The notes below the pieces were generated by a model. It worked only from the letters and a program-made list of their open reading frames with translations. It did not search any database and was not told where the DNA came from. DNA of 64,000 bases from Aplectana chamaeleonis. Its lineage: Eukaryota; Nematoda; Chromadorea; Rhabditida; Cosmocercidae. The translations under genes were made by a program, and so were the position numbers. The stretch lies in contig JAPDOI010000445.1 in NCBI GenBank assembly GCA_029168955.1, positions 434,001 to 498,000 on the forward strand, in the 5' to 3' direction. This document shows positions 10,412-22,588 of this stretch, one piece after another; position 1 is the stretch's first letter, and the number at the start of each line of letters is the position of its first letter.

Positions 10412-10433
10412 CTCTAACTTGGGTAACTAAACC
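10412..10433 (-). repeat. SL1-leader-like sequence (copy c)
   Basis: The minus strand reads GGTTTAGTTACCCAAG then TTAGAG and GTACTTAAACC. It matches 20 of 22 leader positions by hand count, with a GT directly after. The downstream phrase CAGCCACTGGAGGTCTCGC recurs after copy d. Confidence 0.65.
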
Positions 10434-10726
10434 GACGGAGGTGCTGACATCTCAATCATACCTCTGACGAGCATTGTTTCTCGGCTATTCCGCGGATACT
10501 TCGCGACAAGCATTATTTGACGACTATTTCGCCGCCAGCATTATTCAGAGGCTATATCTCGGCTATTTCAAGGCTATTTCGCTGCAACCGTTTATTTCCC
10601 GGTTATTTCTAGACTATTGCGCGGAGAGCAGGCATTTCGCAGCTATTTATCGACCAAAGCTCCAGAGTATCGAGTGGCTCCCGCGGCACCAGCGCGGAGC
10701 CGCCGCCTACAATTCGACTTGATAGT

Positions 10727-11241
10727 TTTTTTTTCAGCCAACCAGTCTTTTAAGGGTAAACTGCCGTGTTGGCTCCGCAATGACGCCGCGTCAGCGCCTG
10801 TAAGCACGGACCCGGCACTACCGAGGCGACTCCCCTCAAGGCACTCTTTCGAAAATCCGAAAAAGGAAGGTGTGGCTACAGAAGACTGAAGGTCCTCTGA
10901 GAATTTTGGCCGAAAAATAGTCACGAAGTAGCCCAACAGACTCCTCAGCGGCTCCTGATGAGCTATTTCCGGCTATTTCGCGGTTATTTTTCGGCTACTA
11001 CGCGGCTACTTTCGGCAAAAGCTCTCAGAGTATCGGGTGGATCCCATGACACCAGCGAGGAGACGTCGCCAACAATTCGTCTCGGTAGTTTTTTTTTAGC
11101 CAACCCGCCTTTGAGAGGTAGACTGCCGTGGTGGCTCCTCAATAACGCCGCGTCGGCGCCAACAAGCACCAACCGGCACTATCGCGGCGACTCCTCTCAA
11201 GGCACTCTTTCGAAAATCCGAAAAAGGAAAGTGTGGCTACA
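10727..11241 (+). repeat. tandem direct duplication, period about 361 bp
   Basis: Blocks 10727-10880 and 11088-11241 share AAGGCACTCTTTCGAAAATC, CGAAAAAGGAA and GTGTGGCTACAGAAG. The sequence between them has the GAAATAG/CTATTTC motifs. No gene recognised. Confidence 0.7.
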
Positions 11242-11390
11242 GAAGGTTGCGGTGGGCGTAGATACAATCTTTCAATTTGAGTCCTCCAGAAAGAGACTCT
11301 TAGTTCCATATTGAAGGTTGCCGCAAGGTCGGTGCACGTATGTTTGTTATAACGTACGTGCACCGAGTTTGCGTCAACCGTCAGTAAGGA

Positions 11391-11562
11391 ACTATATACA
11401 TATATACAACCGGCACGGTTCGTACTGATCGCCTGGATTCCTTGTTGCGCGTTGGCGCAAACTCGGTGAGTGCATAGGTTATGACACGCATGCACCAAGT
11501 TTGCGCCAACACACAAAAAGGAATCCAGGCGATCAGTACGATCCGTGCCGACTATATAGTTC
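11391..11562. repeat. hairpin with nested inverted cores
   Basis: Arms of about 45 bp share CGTACTGATCGCCTGGATTC. Inner arms GTTGGCGCAAACTCGGTG / complement are close to the core of the hairpin at 34561-34704. It would fold into a long stem. Confidence 0.7.
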
Positions 11563-12191
11563 GTCTCAATACGAAAAAAAGTTTCATAAACGCCGCATAC
11601 AAAAAAAAATAAAAACAAATGTTCAATAAAGTAAACAAGGAAACTTTGAAAGAAGAATCCTGCTAAGTCAACAAAATTAATGGAATCCCATATTTCTGAT
11701 GCGCATAGCCGTATAGTTACGCCTATATATCGGCTGCGAACACACATTGATAAACATATTGCGGTGACAAGGGAATTTGAATTTATTCATATAAATCACT
11801 GAAACGCGTATGGAAACCACTGGCATTATTGCATCACCCTGTGCAAACCAAAACTTCCTGATGATAATGTCATCCCTACTAATAATGAAGCAAAGCACAA
11901 TAATGGAATCAGAATAACCCAAAGGGAATCGATATCGAAAATCGTTCCCTATATTTGGGGCTTTCCGTAGTCCCTCCAAATAAAATGTACTTCTCTAAGA
12001 ACATTTTCGGATTTAGAATCCGAATATGACCATCAGAGCTGCCTACGATGGCTTTTAACAATGTTATAGGCGTTGTTCTTCAGAATTCCGTAGTAATGTA
12101 CCTTCAAAAACGCATTGTAATCTTTTGAAATTCGCTAAACAGACCTCATAATCGTGTTCAACGCAAAAAAAATTACCAATGGTTGGTTCAA

Positions 12192-12409
12192 CTCAGGCGA
12201 TTCGCAGCCCGAGCCGCCTGACAGTTCGGCTCGTTTCCCCATTTTTCGGGCCACTGCTGTTGTTATCCGAGCCACTGCTGTTGCCGTCCGGGCTAACTGG
12301 AGGAGCCCGGACAGCAACAGCTGTGGCCCGGACAACAACAGCAGCGGCCCGGAGATTAAGGAAACACGAGCCGAACTGTCACGCGGCTCGGGGACCAGAA
12401 CCGCCTGAG
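12192..12409. mobile_element. CTCAG-terminal foldback
   Basis: Ends CTCAGGCGATTC and GAACCGCCTGAG, with arms that share GACAGTTCGGCTCG. The interior repeats CACTGCTGTTG-like units. It sits inside a family C-like interior sequence (12130-13100). No clear duplication. Confidence 0.65.
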
Positions 12410-13118
12410 AACGTTCACTTCTATCGAATAGGAGATGCATAAAGCGTTTGAGAAAATCTCCCAGATTTGACGTGAAATTCTCTCAGGAGGGTTATTTGGA
12501 GTGCTGAGCACGAATCTAAGTTTTAATTTTCGATTTTCAGAGGATTCAGACTAAATTCGTTTAAAGCTTCCTATAAGCGGGAATTTGAAGGCAGAACGCG
12601 ACTTTTGACGATTTCCATATTGCCACGACATATGAGGCTCACACTGTTTTCCTGGGGGCTACTTGGAGTGCTTAACATGAACCTGAGGTCCGTTTATCGA
12701 TTTTTGACAGCTTATGATGAATTACTGTGGGTAGACGGTAGTTAGGTCAAAGTCTCATGTTGTGACTCAAAATTTCCATACGAGGGTTATTTGGGGGTGC
12801 TGGTTATGAATTTGGTGCCCATTTGTAGATTTCCAAATTATTAGGGTAGCTTTTGCCGCCTAAATGACATGGTACCTGCCGTAACCTACAGTAAACCTAA
12901 GCATTTCGACAAGCGGACCGCAGATTCGTGTTCAGCATCCTTAACTCCTCCTTCATACCACTTTTAAGCGTAATCCAAAGAAAATTCAATACACCCGAAA
13001 AATTGCCTGATGTGTCCTTAACTTTTCTAGAATCTTGAGAAAAAACGTTCATAACTTTTTTCAGAGTGCTTCCCGGCAGCTGCTAGGGGCACATTCAGAA
13101 TCAACGTTCAGAAATGGT
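12410..13118 (+). repeat. family C-like interior without identified ends
   Basis: Contains the GAGCACGAATCTAAG, GGTCCGTTTATCGATTTTTG and GTAACCTACAGTAAACC motifs seen inside 2819-3888 and 18237-19201. Further pieces are at 13900-14080 and 15400-15720. It is dispersed repeat, not gene. Confidence 0.6.
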
Positions 13119-13122
13119 TTAA

Positions 13123-13607
13123 AGGCAATGTTCGCGATAAACTTCGTCCTCGAATTTTCCATGACAAACGCTTCTCGTGGCTCTCAAAAGCAGAACAGCG
13201 TCGAAAAAACTGAACGAAAAGCTACCCAGGAGCCGCAAAACGGCTTAGAAGAGTGGGAAAATCCCGCCATTGTGGGCAAGCCCCGCCTCTCCCCGCCCCT
13301 CGACGTGAACAAAGGAACACTCGAAATCGTGAGTTGAGCGATGGTTTTCGATCAAAAGCCCCGTTCTTCCCTTCATTCTCAACTTCTCTCTTTACTCAGG
13401 TCAGCTCGCTCACATTGGCAGCAAAAAACGTAAGTTACAAGCCTCGGACAACTCGTCCACCATTTTCCCTAGCTCAATTTTTGAGTTACCATAACTCCAT
13501 TCCCAGAAGGTCTTGTACGATTCCAGAAGCATCATTGGAATCAGAATGGGACCGGTTTCAAGATAGGTAAGAAAACAGAAAAGCGATTTTTATCGCAAAC
13601 AGTGCCT
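13123..13607. mobile_element. TTAA element, family D, copy 2 (carries the empty site)
   Basis: Left TTAA|AGGCAATGTTCGCGATA, right TATCGCAAACAGTGCCT|TTCA. At 13248-13256 it has the uninterrupted GGCTTAGAA that receives family C in copy 1. One frame stays open over most of its length but ends in a stop before the right terminus. Confidence 0.85.
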
Positions 13608-14599
13608 TTCAGAGAAGAATATTTCTATCGGAATGGCCACTTTGACCAAAAGGAGTTCCCTTGTTGAACCCGTATTTCATTTTCTGGTAGATTAGGTATA
13701 GGTAAATGGTAATTTGCCTCAAGTCTAAGATTTGGCTCAAATTCTACCAAGTGATGTTATTTTCCTGTGCCGGTCAGCGAATGACCTCACTAGGACTTAC
13801 TTATATTTCCCGAAGGCTTTTATAAAACCGTGCGTTGGTAATTATAGGTATGGGACACAGCATTGATAATCCGTTTTTGAAATCGGCTTAATGGGGTTCT
13901 ATAGGTTATTTTGGGTGCTGATTACGAATCTGAGGCCCATCAGTCAACATTTCTAAAATTCCATTTGATTAGGTCCGAAGCTTCAAAATGGGGGACTTTT
14001 GCTGCCCAAACGCGACTTTTGACGATTTCGAGAATGCTACGATCAAATCGCCTCAAAACTTCTACATCAGGTCTGAGCGGAACTGTTCCGTTTCCGCTTC
14101 CGTTTCCGACATTTTAGGACCGGAAAGGGAAGAGCTGTAATGGAAAGAGGTGTATGCAAGGATGCTTCAAATTACGAGGAGAGACCGAGATTCTCTGCCA
14201 AACTCTTGTGTTCATCGAATATGTATCTGAGCCTGGCTAAGGTTCTTGACAAAGTAGGGCCGCCAAAGCCTTCTTACTCGTTTGTCAACCTTCACAACAA
14301 CAATAAGAATCGCGACGCGTTTTCTTGACGTACAGCCTGTCCTTCAGAAAGCAGTTTGGGCGGAGGCAGGTGGAGGTGGCCACAGGCATCGGCACTTCGC
14401 GTTAGAGGGAAATCACAGTTGAATTTTCCCATACTCGACAATGAGCTTTCTTTTATGTTTTATCAAGGTTCAGAATAAAACCTAAACAGTCAACGGTGAT
14501 AATTTGAAGACCGACTTCTGATCAGCTTTGAACACACAGCGCGTCAACCCGCTTACAGCTATACCTGGTACAGCTTGGACTCTACCTGGGGAAAAGGCT

Positions 14600-15125
14600 C
14601 TACACTGTCTCGAAGGGGCAGCTACAATACCGCCGCTATCCAAAGGAAAAAATGGGCGAAATGGGCAAAGTGGGCAACTAAAGCGTCTTTCGACCACAAC
14701 TCGCCTCAATGTGCTCCGTTTTCAATTTCGAAAGAACCAAAATGTCCAACGTGCCACAATCTGTTCAACTATATGAGATAAAATCGGAAATTCTCTATGG
14801 AAACACTTTTTTAAGATGCAGTGAGTTATGAATTTGATAGTGTTATCACAAGATAACGAGACCAATCGACCAAAAAACAGCCGTACGCGGCTCTCTCTAG
14901 CATGGTTAAAATGAAAATGTATTTCGCCCTAAAAAATCATGTTGCTCACAAATTGCGTGGAATATTTTTGCATGACTGACTAGATCACGACATGCTGTAC
15001 ATTTCGGCGTTTTCGAAATTCAAAACGGAACACTTTGAGGCGAGTAGTGGCCGAAAGACGCTTTGGTTGCCCACTTTGCCCATTTCGCCCATTTTTTCCC
15101 TTGGATTGCGGCGGTATTGTACATA
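14600..15125. repeat. foldback with unique loop
   Basis: Arms at about 14634-14740 and 15010-15122 share AAGTGGGCAAC and AAATGGGCGAAATGG in inverted order. The loop has no recognised gene. The flank 13608-14600 shows only family C-like fragments. Confidence 0.6.
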
Positions 15126-16009
15126 TACCGAGTGTTTTTAAAACTTCCTTTTCGGATTTTCAAAGGAGCAAGGATCCGAAATCGTGTCGTGCCTCATAGT
15201 GATTTCATGTAGTTTGACCAATTATAGTTTGTTGACTGACACCATAGTTTATCGAGTGGGAGCAGCAAAAAATGAGCAGCGGCCAAATGTGGGAATGAGA
15301 CAAGCCATTGTTTCTCACTCTCTGCCGTTTCCGGCGTTTTCTAGCCATTTTTCTTCCGTTTCCGTTTCCAAAAATCTTGAAAAAGATTTCCGCACAGCCC
15401 TATGCTACATAGGGGTTATTTGGGCTGCTTAACCCAAATATGTGCTCGGTCTGTCGATTTTCCTTGGATAACGGTATGTAACGGTGAGTATACGGTAGCT
15501 TGGTCAAGGTCTCAGATTTGACCCAAAATTGCACTGTGGGTGTTTGGGACGCGGAACACGAATTTGATATCCATTTTTCTTGATTTTCTAAATTTTACGG
15601 TGATTAACGCCAGTTAAAAGACATTCTGTCTACCTTAACCTGCAGCAACCCTATGTTTTTGGCCGAATCCGAGAAAACTCTTCTGAACGCCCCCAAAATT
15701 CTCTGACGGATACCCTTCACCTTTTTCTGAAGCTATAAAATGCCATTTCTTGAAATCCCCGCAGCCATTTAGCCAATTTCAAGCGCGGGTCAATTATGTA
15801 ATCTCACAGACCTACAGCAACGACAACATAGTTTTCCAAATCGCCACGGGAAGTTCAAAGCAGCTCCTAGTCAGTCTTTCGCAACCTATCTCACCTTTTC
15901 GAAAATCGGGAACCGGTTACTAGACCGGTGACAACCGAGCGAGACCTCAGTGCTTCAAAATCCCGATTTTAGTGATGCTCCTGTTCTGATTGAACATCAC
16001 CTAGGTTCT

Positions 16010-18233
16010 CTAGAGACGAAACTTTGAAAAACTCAGCGGTCAACGCTAGCAGTGTGATGGTTATTGCCCTTTGTAGTATGTAGTAATATTTGGCCAAACT
16101 GGACTTTCTGTTGTTATTGGAGGTCCTCTACCGATGGATCCACTTCTACAATCTTTTATTGATTATTGCAAAAAGTTAATAAACTCGATAATGCCAGAAA
16201 ATCGGTAAAACTACAGTGCCGAGCAGATTTTTTGCAAAAAAAAAAGCGTTCTGCGGCGTTTTTTGCGCTCATAAAGCGTCGCATCGCCATAACTCTCTCC
16301 GAAATTGAGAAATGAGTTGTTCTGGTACAGGCTATGAAACGGCGAAATTCACGTGGTTCCTACGCGTGCTGGTGCGGGGCGGAGGTTAGAGACAGTAAGA
16401 GAGCGGAGGGCAGACGGAGGCCCAGGCGTCGCGCGCGCCGCTCGCGCCTCGAATGATATGAATAACGACGTTTAATAGAGGATACTTTTCGTGCTCCTCT
16501 CAGTGAGGCGAATGCAATGGTATGTAAAGAAAGTCCCTTCGAGTTCGATATTCGGTCTAAAATTGTGTTTTTCCTTCTTAAACTCACATTAACCACAGGT
16601 TAAAGGCAGCGTTCACAATGAACATCATCAGTGACTTTCCACAGCGAAATGACAGGCGAGAAGGATCCTAGGCTCCGAGTGTCGAAAGAATGGTATAAAA
16701 CGAGCCACGAGTGGCCAAATGACGGCTCCAAACAAGCGTTTTGGTGCCCCAGATCCGCCCCCTCGGAATGAACAAATGAAGACTCAGATTACAGGGGTCA
16801 TATTTGCCAATAACCCGCCGGGTACCCGCCGGGTAGTCGAAGGGTAAATGAGGTGAAATTTCAGTACAAAACGCGCGCTCCACGGCCACCTCTCGCCTCC
16901 CTTGGCTTCCCTCGCGACCGCCGGAATTTTTCGAATAGCATAGCTGAAAAATGGCCGCTTCGCGATGGAATCTTTATCTTTTTGCAGTGATATCGATACG
17001 TAACACAGTTTTCATTTCCATCTTACATGGTGTAAGATGGGTTAATCTGCTCCTCTGCCGCGCGCGGTATCATCCCTTCCGCTTCCCTTCGACTACCCTC
17101 GGCGGGTTGTTGGCGAATACGACCCCAGGAATGATCAAGGGAAGGAAGTGCTGATAAGTGAGCTGATCGCTTCATTGCACTGATAGGTATCATCTTTCTA
17201 GCGGTCAATTCCTCCACGCTCAAAAATCAACGTAAACAAGAGAGGGCCTATTTTTGCTCAAAAACGCGTCTTTCGTGTCCTTTATAAGCATGCCTTGCTA
17301 TATAGGGCATCAAACCTTCCGTAGGCCGTGGAGATATCGGAAGTGAAACTTATCGTGAACACTGCCTTTAAACGCAGGAGACACGCTTAAAAATGGTACC
17401 AATTTTATGTCATAAATCGATGGCTTGAAGCTAGTGGTATGGGAAGCCAAAGAAAAACCCGACGAAAACTGCATGCAAATACAGGAATAACGGCTGTTTT
17501 TATTATGGGGTAAAATTGGGCGAGTTTTGCCCGAGCGGTTGAAATAGCTAGTATTAACGATAAAACGGTTGGGATAGCGAAGCCAATAGACTCTTACAGC
17601 CTGTACTAGAACGCTCACCTCGTTGGTAACTTCAAAAACCAGCCGAAGTGACCGTATTCGTATTCCGAGGGAGCGGGGTTGAAAGCTCATGGGCGTGGCT
17701 GACGAAAACTTCCAACTCGAATTTAGTAGTTTTCACTCGTTTTTGACGCTTCCATCGGCTTGAGCGTTCTACTAGGGGCCATACGACCCAGGTAGCGTAG
17801 TTATCTCAACAGCTTTTTCGAGTGTGTCTGCTGCCCTTAGAAACATGACGGATTTCTGCTATCATGACCGTCTGATCGGTTAATTACGAGTGCTTTTGTG
17901 GTACAGATGTGCATTTTTCGATAGACTTCCGGAGTTTGATCTATTATTTTGTAAAACTGTCGTATACGACTCAATCTAATCAATCCATCAAAGACTTCAA
18001 TATTTAAATCGGTTTACTTTGAAGCAAGTTATGGCAATGCGGGGCTTCGAGAGCGCGAAAAACGCCGCAAAACGCTTACTTTGCAAAACATTTGCTCGGT
18101 ACTGTAAGGAACGGTGATGGCTTTTGATATAAGACTCCCAAACACTCATAACTGTCATGTTTGACCACTGATTTTCCCCAATAAAGAGAATTGTCGTCAC
18201 ACTGCTAGCGTTGACCGTTCTACAGTGTGGTGC
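16010..18233. mobile_element. family G element, copy 1, interrupted
   Basis: Inverted arms: CGGTCAACGCTAGCAGTGTG at the left (about 16029) and CACACTGCTAGCGTTGACCG at the right (about 18199). It is related to 25192-25527. It is interrupted by the TTAA element at 16604 and followed directly by family C copy 2. Confidence 0.6.
16604..17367. mobile_element. TTAA element, family H
   Basis: TTAA|AGGCAGCGTTCACAATGAA ... TTATCGTGAACACTGCCT|TTAA, with perfect TTAA on both sides. It contains a nested foldback at 16792-17128 with AATAACCCGCCGGGTA arms. No transposase. Confidence 0.8.
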
Positions 18234-18236
18234 TTA

Positions 18237-19201
18237 CAAGGGAAGTATAAAAAGCGTAGGTCGGATCTGCCAAAACGACTAGTATGGTTAGTATCTCTTC
18301 TGGCTTTTTCGGAGTTTCAAAACATTTTCTCGGATTTGGCTCTAAAGTTGTATGTAGGGGTAATCTAGGGCGGTGAACACCAATCTGGGGTCCACTTGTC
18401 GAAATTTTGAGGTTTACTGTAGGTTACGGTAAGTAACATGTCGTTTAGGGGTCTAAACCCACCTTAGTATTTTGAAAATCAACAAACGGACGATAAATTC
18501 GTATTCTCCACCCCGAATAACCCCCGTTTTCAAATTTTGAGTAAAATCTGAGATTTTGACCAAACTACCATATACCCACCGCAATCTTCCGTAATCTGCA
18601 AAAAACTCGATAAACGGACGCCGGATTCGTGTTAAGCACTCCGAATAACCCTCAGCAAATGACTCTTAGACATATCTATCGTAGAAAGTGGCGTTTTTAA
18701 ATCGAAATTTTCCCCGGTTGGGAAGCTTCAAACGAAATTAGCCGAAAACTTTGAAAAATCGACTAATAAACCAAAGAATCGTGATCAGCGCCCCAAAAAA
18801 CCCACCTGGTAGAATTTTAAGTCAAATCTGGAACATTTTTCTAAAACGCTTCCAGAGCCCTCAATTGGGAGAAATAAACGCCTAACCGAAAATCGGTACA
18901 AGTCCAAAACGCTGTCAGTCTGGACAAAGAACGGAAAATAAGCCTTCACCCAAACTTTGCTCAGGTGGGATAGTTTTTGGCGCTGAACACATTTATGAGG
19001 TCCGTTTCCGGATTTTTCGAAGACTAACGCGCTTTTTGGAAGGTACAAAAAGCACAAAAAATGAGCTTTTTAAGCTTGTCCTTCATGGGCCTGCGGCTCG
19101 GGGGGGGGGGATACTGCGCAGTTTTACAACTGAGCCAGAAGAGATACTAACGACACTAGTCGTTTTGGCAGATTCGACCTACGCTTTGCATACTTCCCTT
19201 G
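18237..19201. mobile_element. Harbinger-like element, family C, copy 2
   Basis: TTA|CAAGGGAAGTATAAAAAGCG ... ATACTTCCCTTG|TTA with perfect TTA duplication. The interior is homologous to copy 1 but inserted in the opposite orientation. Both copies keep a short open frame (68 and 90 codons) from the same interior region; coding is not otherwise supported. Confidence 0.85.
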
Positions 19202-19929
19202 TTAGTACTCACGAATACACCCTTCGTTGTTTGAAAGATTATTGCTAATAACAGTAGACCAGTATAAGTCTCGCATTTGGCTGTAACTTTACTCAGTGGG
19301 ATAATCTAATAATACAAAAATTTTGACCACTGGAACCCGGAAAAAAAATTGGAAGAGCGCCAACAATCCTTTTTTGAGCTTCAAATGATGATCCTTCACG
19401 AAACTTGAGCGGAATTTTTTCAACCTCTGGAGTCCGGAAAGTTGGCGTTGTTTGAAACTTTGCGAATTCACAGGAGAAAACGCAGTTGCATAATTATGGC
19501 AGTAAAATAACCTTATCTTGCAAAAAAACCTTAGTTGCATAATTATGGCAGTAAAATAACGATAGGTTGGATTCATCATCAACTCGCCAAAAAAGTCCTT
19601 ACTTTTAGAAAGCAGTTCGGGCCGACTTTTTCACTCTTGTGCTATGGATATAGGAAAAAAGTAACAAGGAAAGAGTGAAGGCAGCAGTAGAAACGGAGAA
19701 AAGGCTACGAAACCATTTACAGATTGAAATTCGAGGAAATTATTAGCTTCAAACCAGCATGATGTGTGAACCGCCCGCCGAAATGTCCTTCAACAAGAGC
19801 AATGAGAGAAGTTGTAGTCAGCTGACGTCAGTGTCTGCCCTTACGCACGTGACACTCTTTCGACATTGATACGAGAGTCAGATTTGAAAAAGTGGGCTTT
19901 GACATGATATCTTATATTGCAGACGTTAG

Positions 19930-20350
19930 TGTAGATTTATGAAGGATGCTGGAAGTCTTGAGAAAACCTGACATTATTTGGAATCTCTTCGGACCATTTT
20001 ATCATGCCCTCTATACTTTTCGAATGATCGACTTGGGCGAATTGAATTTTTCTCGAATGAGCGACTCTTCCGAGAAGTTGAAAATCAGACTTCTCCGATT
20101 GACCGAATTCTCGAATTCTCTGAAAATCACGTTTTTTCAATGATCGACATCTCGAATTTTCTGAAAATCACTTTTTTGAATGAAAAACTCCACGAGTCAG
20201 TGGAAAATCACACTTTTGACTTCTTGAATCAGTCGAAAATCAGACTTTTTCGATTTATCGACTCCGAGCTTCTCCGAAAATCACGTTTTTCAATCGCTCG
20301 ACTTCCCGAATAAGTCGAAAATCAGACTTCTTCGAATGATCGACCTTTCG
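19930..20350 (+). repeat. degenerate short repeats TCTGAAAATCACGTTTTTC
   Basis: At least six near-copies of a roughly 40-bp phrase built of TCGAATTTTCTGAAAATCA-like pieces. Similar units recur at 21410-21545, so the two arrays may be the ends of one larger element that now holds the foldbacks between them. Positions 19205-19930 show no recognisable feature beyond a short duplicated phrase at 19488-19560. Confidence 0.5.
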
Positions 20351-20447
20351 ACAAAAAAAGTCGACTTTTCCAATAAAATTTTAAGATATTGTTGACCTTT
20401 TCATGAAATAATTTGAGCGGAGCACGGAGACGTAACAGCTCAATGTA

Positions 20448-20772
20448 GTCAAACAATGGGGTGGACCGGCGGCGGACAAGTTGCGTACCGACAGCAGGAT
20501 GGGCTATGTTTGGAACGCAGTTTGCACGCGGTCGGCGCGCAAATTAGGGCGGTCGATACGCACCTCCACGCGGTCAGTATGGAATTCCACGCGGTTAGTA
20601 CGTATCGCCGAGCGGTCGGTACGTCTTGCCACGCGGTCTGTACGCGTTGTCGCGCGGTCGGTACACACTGCCACGCGATCAGTACGCATTGCCACGCGGT
20701 CGGTTGGCATTGCCACGCGGTCGGTACAAAACGCGATTTTTTGCCCGCGGTCGGTCCACCCCATTGTCTGAG
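20448..20772. mobile_element. CTCAG-type foldback carrying a 20-bp tandem array
   Basis: Ends TCAAACAATGGGGTGGACCG and CGGTCCACCCCATTGTCTGA(G). Between 20519 and 20745 lie about 11 tandem units like CACGCGGTCGGTACGCATTG. The Thr-Asp-Arg-rich or Thr-Arg-Ser-rich peptides this array would give on each strand are by-products of the repeat. Confidence 0.75.
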
Positions 20773-21075
20773 TAGCCTTTCGTTTCCGCAACTGCTCCTT
20801 AAATTACTTCCGCGAATATGTATCTATTAAATCAGAAAGCAAGAAGAAATAGCTAAGGCAGAATGAATTGGAAAGAGTACTTGGAAATTTATTGCGATTC
20901 AGGGAAATGATCAGTAAAAATGAAGAAATAGAAGGATTTGGGAGCTGGCCTTAGGGTCTGGAGGTTTTTTTACAGCAGGACGATTGTGGGGACTTGAAAT
21001 TCGAAAAGAAATGAAAATTCGGGGGGGGGGAATGCGCGGAGACGTTCTACCAAAAAAAAAACTGGGGAATGCTAT

Positions 21076-21353
21076 TATACTCTGTTTATCTTGAATTGCA
21101 CAAACACGGTCCGCCAGTAGTCCTCTAATTGGCCCGCTAGTACCGTAGTGTACGTCCACGACGCGTTCTCGGCAGACCCGGGTGGCATGGTGGGTGGCCG
21201 AGTGACGGCATTGACGAATCGATTGCTCTGCACACCGGGTGCACACCCGGGTCTGCCGAGAACGCGTCGTGGACGAACACTACGGTACTAGCGGGCTAAT
21301 TAGAGGACTATTGGCGGACCCTGTTTTGTGCAATTCAAGATAAACAGAGTATA
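21076..21353. mobile_element. family E foldback, copy 1
   Basis: Near-perfect arms of about 105 bp start TATACTCTGTTTATCTTGAA and end with its complement. They share GGTCCGCCAATAGTCC and CCACGACGCGTTCTCGG; the loop is about 70 bp. Copies 25588-25865 and 27289-31487 (split) have the same loop in the same orientation. TA-type target suspected. Confidence 0.85.
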
Positions 21354-22229
21354 ATAGAAGCTTCCCTAGGCACTTGTCGTTTTTGACACCTCTCCCAGGA
21401 ACAGCAAACTCTTGAAATTGACAGACTTCTCGGCTTCTCTGAAAATCCCGTTTTTCTAATGATCAACCTTTTAAAAGAGTCGGAAAACGCCCTTTTTTGA
21501 ACGATCGACTAATTTATTCATCTGGAATTTAAACTTCTCGAATGAGGTATGTATTCCGATTCATTTCGGGCCCAGAAGGCAACGAGTCCGTCAGAACTTG
21601 GCACACGTTGAGTTATACCATCTAAAAGCAATGAACGGCACAGAAGCAAATCGATCAAATTATAAACGCCAATTTTTCAGGGAGGGCGAACGTGAATGTT
21701 GGTGATGATACAGTTTTCTGATGAACAGCCGTTCAACTAATGAATTCGGACAAAGAAAGTTGCTAACAGTCGAGAATTTATTACATGTCACTGACAAGAC
21801 GTTTTTATAACATATGAAATGATTTCCTTCCAGTGAATGAACCGGTTTACAGTTCGTTCGACGAGAGGTGACAGACAGCATTGGTATCACTGATAGCGAC
21901 ATCATACACCTAATAGCCCTGCGGAGCTGTTGTTTCCCTGGACAGTCTATTAGCTGTTTGGTTGGCTATACGAAGAAAACGGTGAAATAAAGATGTTAGC
22001 AAGGTTCGCACCACATTTTGAGCAATGGGAATCGTTGATGGACGATTTGATACACGCCTTTAACCATTTACAGTCCGTAGTTGCAGACAGCCGCCGTTGG
22101 AACAGACAGCTCAAAGTAATCGGGCTACGGAGAAGATTAATCGTGCCGGTACCGATCCCAGCACGACCATTTTCAGTTTGGGTACTGCAACAGCGGTTGT
22201 CCGCGAATGCGGGCCGGATTTTCACTACA

Positions 22230-22535
22230 ATATGAATAGTACCTACACTCTGTTTTGCAGGGAAATTTTGTTTGCTTCCATCGCGTGCGTGTGCTCCCGT
22301 ATGCTGCTCTCTCATTCTCCATCCACTCTCTAATTGAGCCATCCCCCTCAGCACACTCAAGCGAAGGAACCATGTGAATTCCGCTCCGAAATGGAATGTA
22401 TTCTCTCTTTCGGAGTAGAATTTATTGCCGTTAAACGCTTGGGCGTGCGCGCGTATCTGCGTGTCCTTTTCCCACAAATTTTCTCGCTGTATCTACCCTC
22501 ACTCCGCACAAGCACGCGAAAGAAAAAACTAAGTT
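22230..22535. repeat. dispersed repeat with CTCCGCACAAGCACGCG
   Basis: The stretch near 22480-22526 is repeated in inverted orientation at about 25978-26040 and partly near 16355-16400. No gene is recognised in 21354-22585. Confidence 0.45.
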
Positions 22536-22588
22536 TGCCTCCGAAACAGAGAATACATCCAAGTTCACAACCTTGTGTATTTAATTAA

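Larger units (their letters stand above)
9290..10440. repeat. direct duplication of about 545 bp, GC-rich, with GAAATAG ends
   Basis: Two near-identical blocks, about 9436-9860 and 9985-10433, share long phrases such as CATTCTCTGAGAAATATTGC and CACGGAGAAGTCGCGGAGGA. Both end in an SL1-like sequence. The surroundings repeat GAAATAGCCGAGAAATAG on both strands. The open frames (rich in Arg/Ser/Pro) follow the repeat on both strands and are not called as genes. Confidence 0.75.

Noticed and set aside
20481..20830. Frames of 96-124 codons rich in repeated TDRV / HAV / TRSV peptides
   Set aside because: They arise from a 20-bp tandem DNA repeat and occur on both strands. No protein family is suggested.
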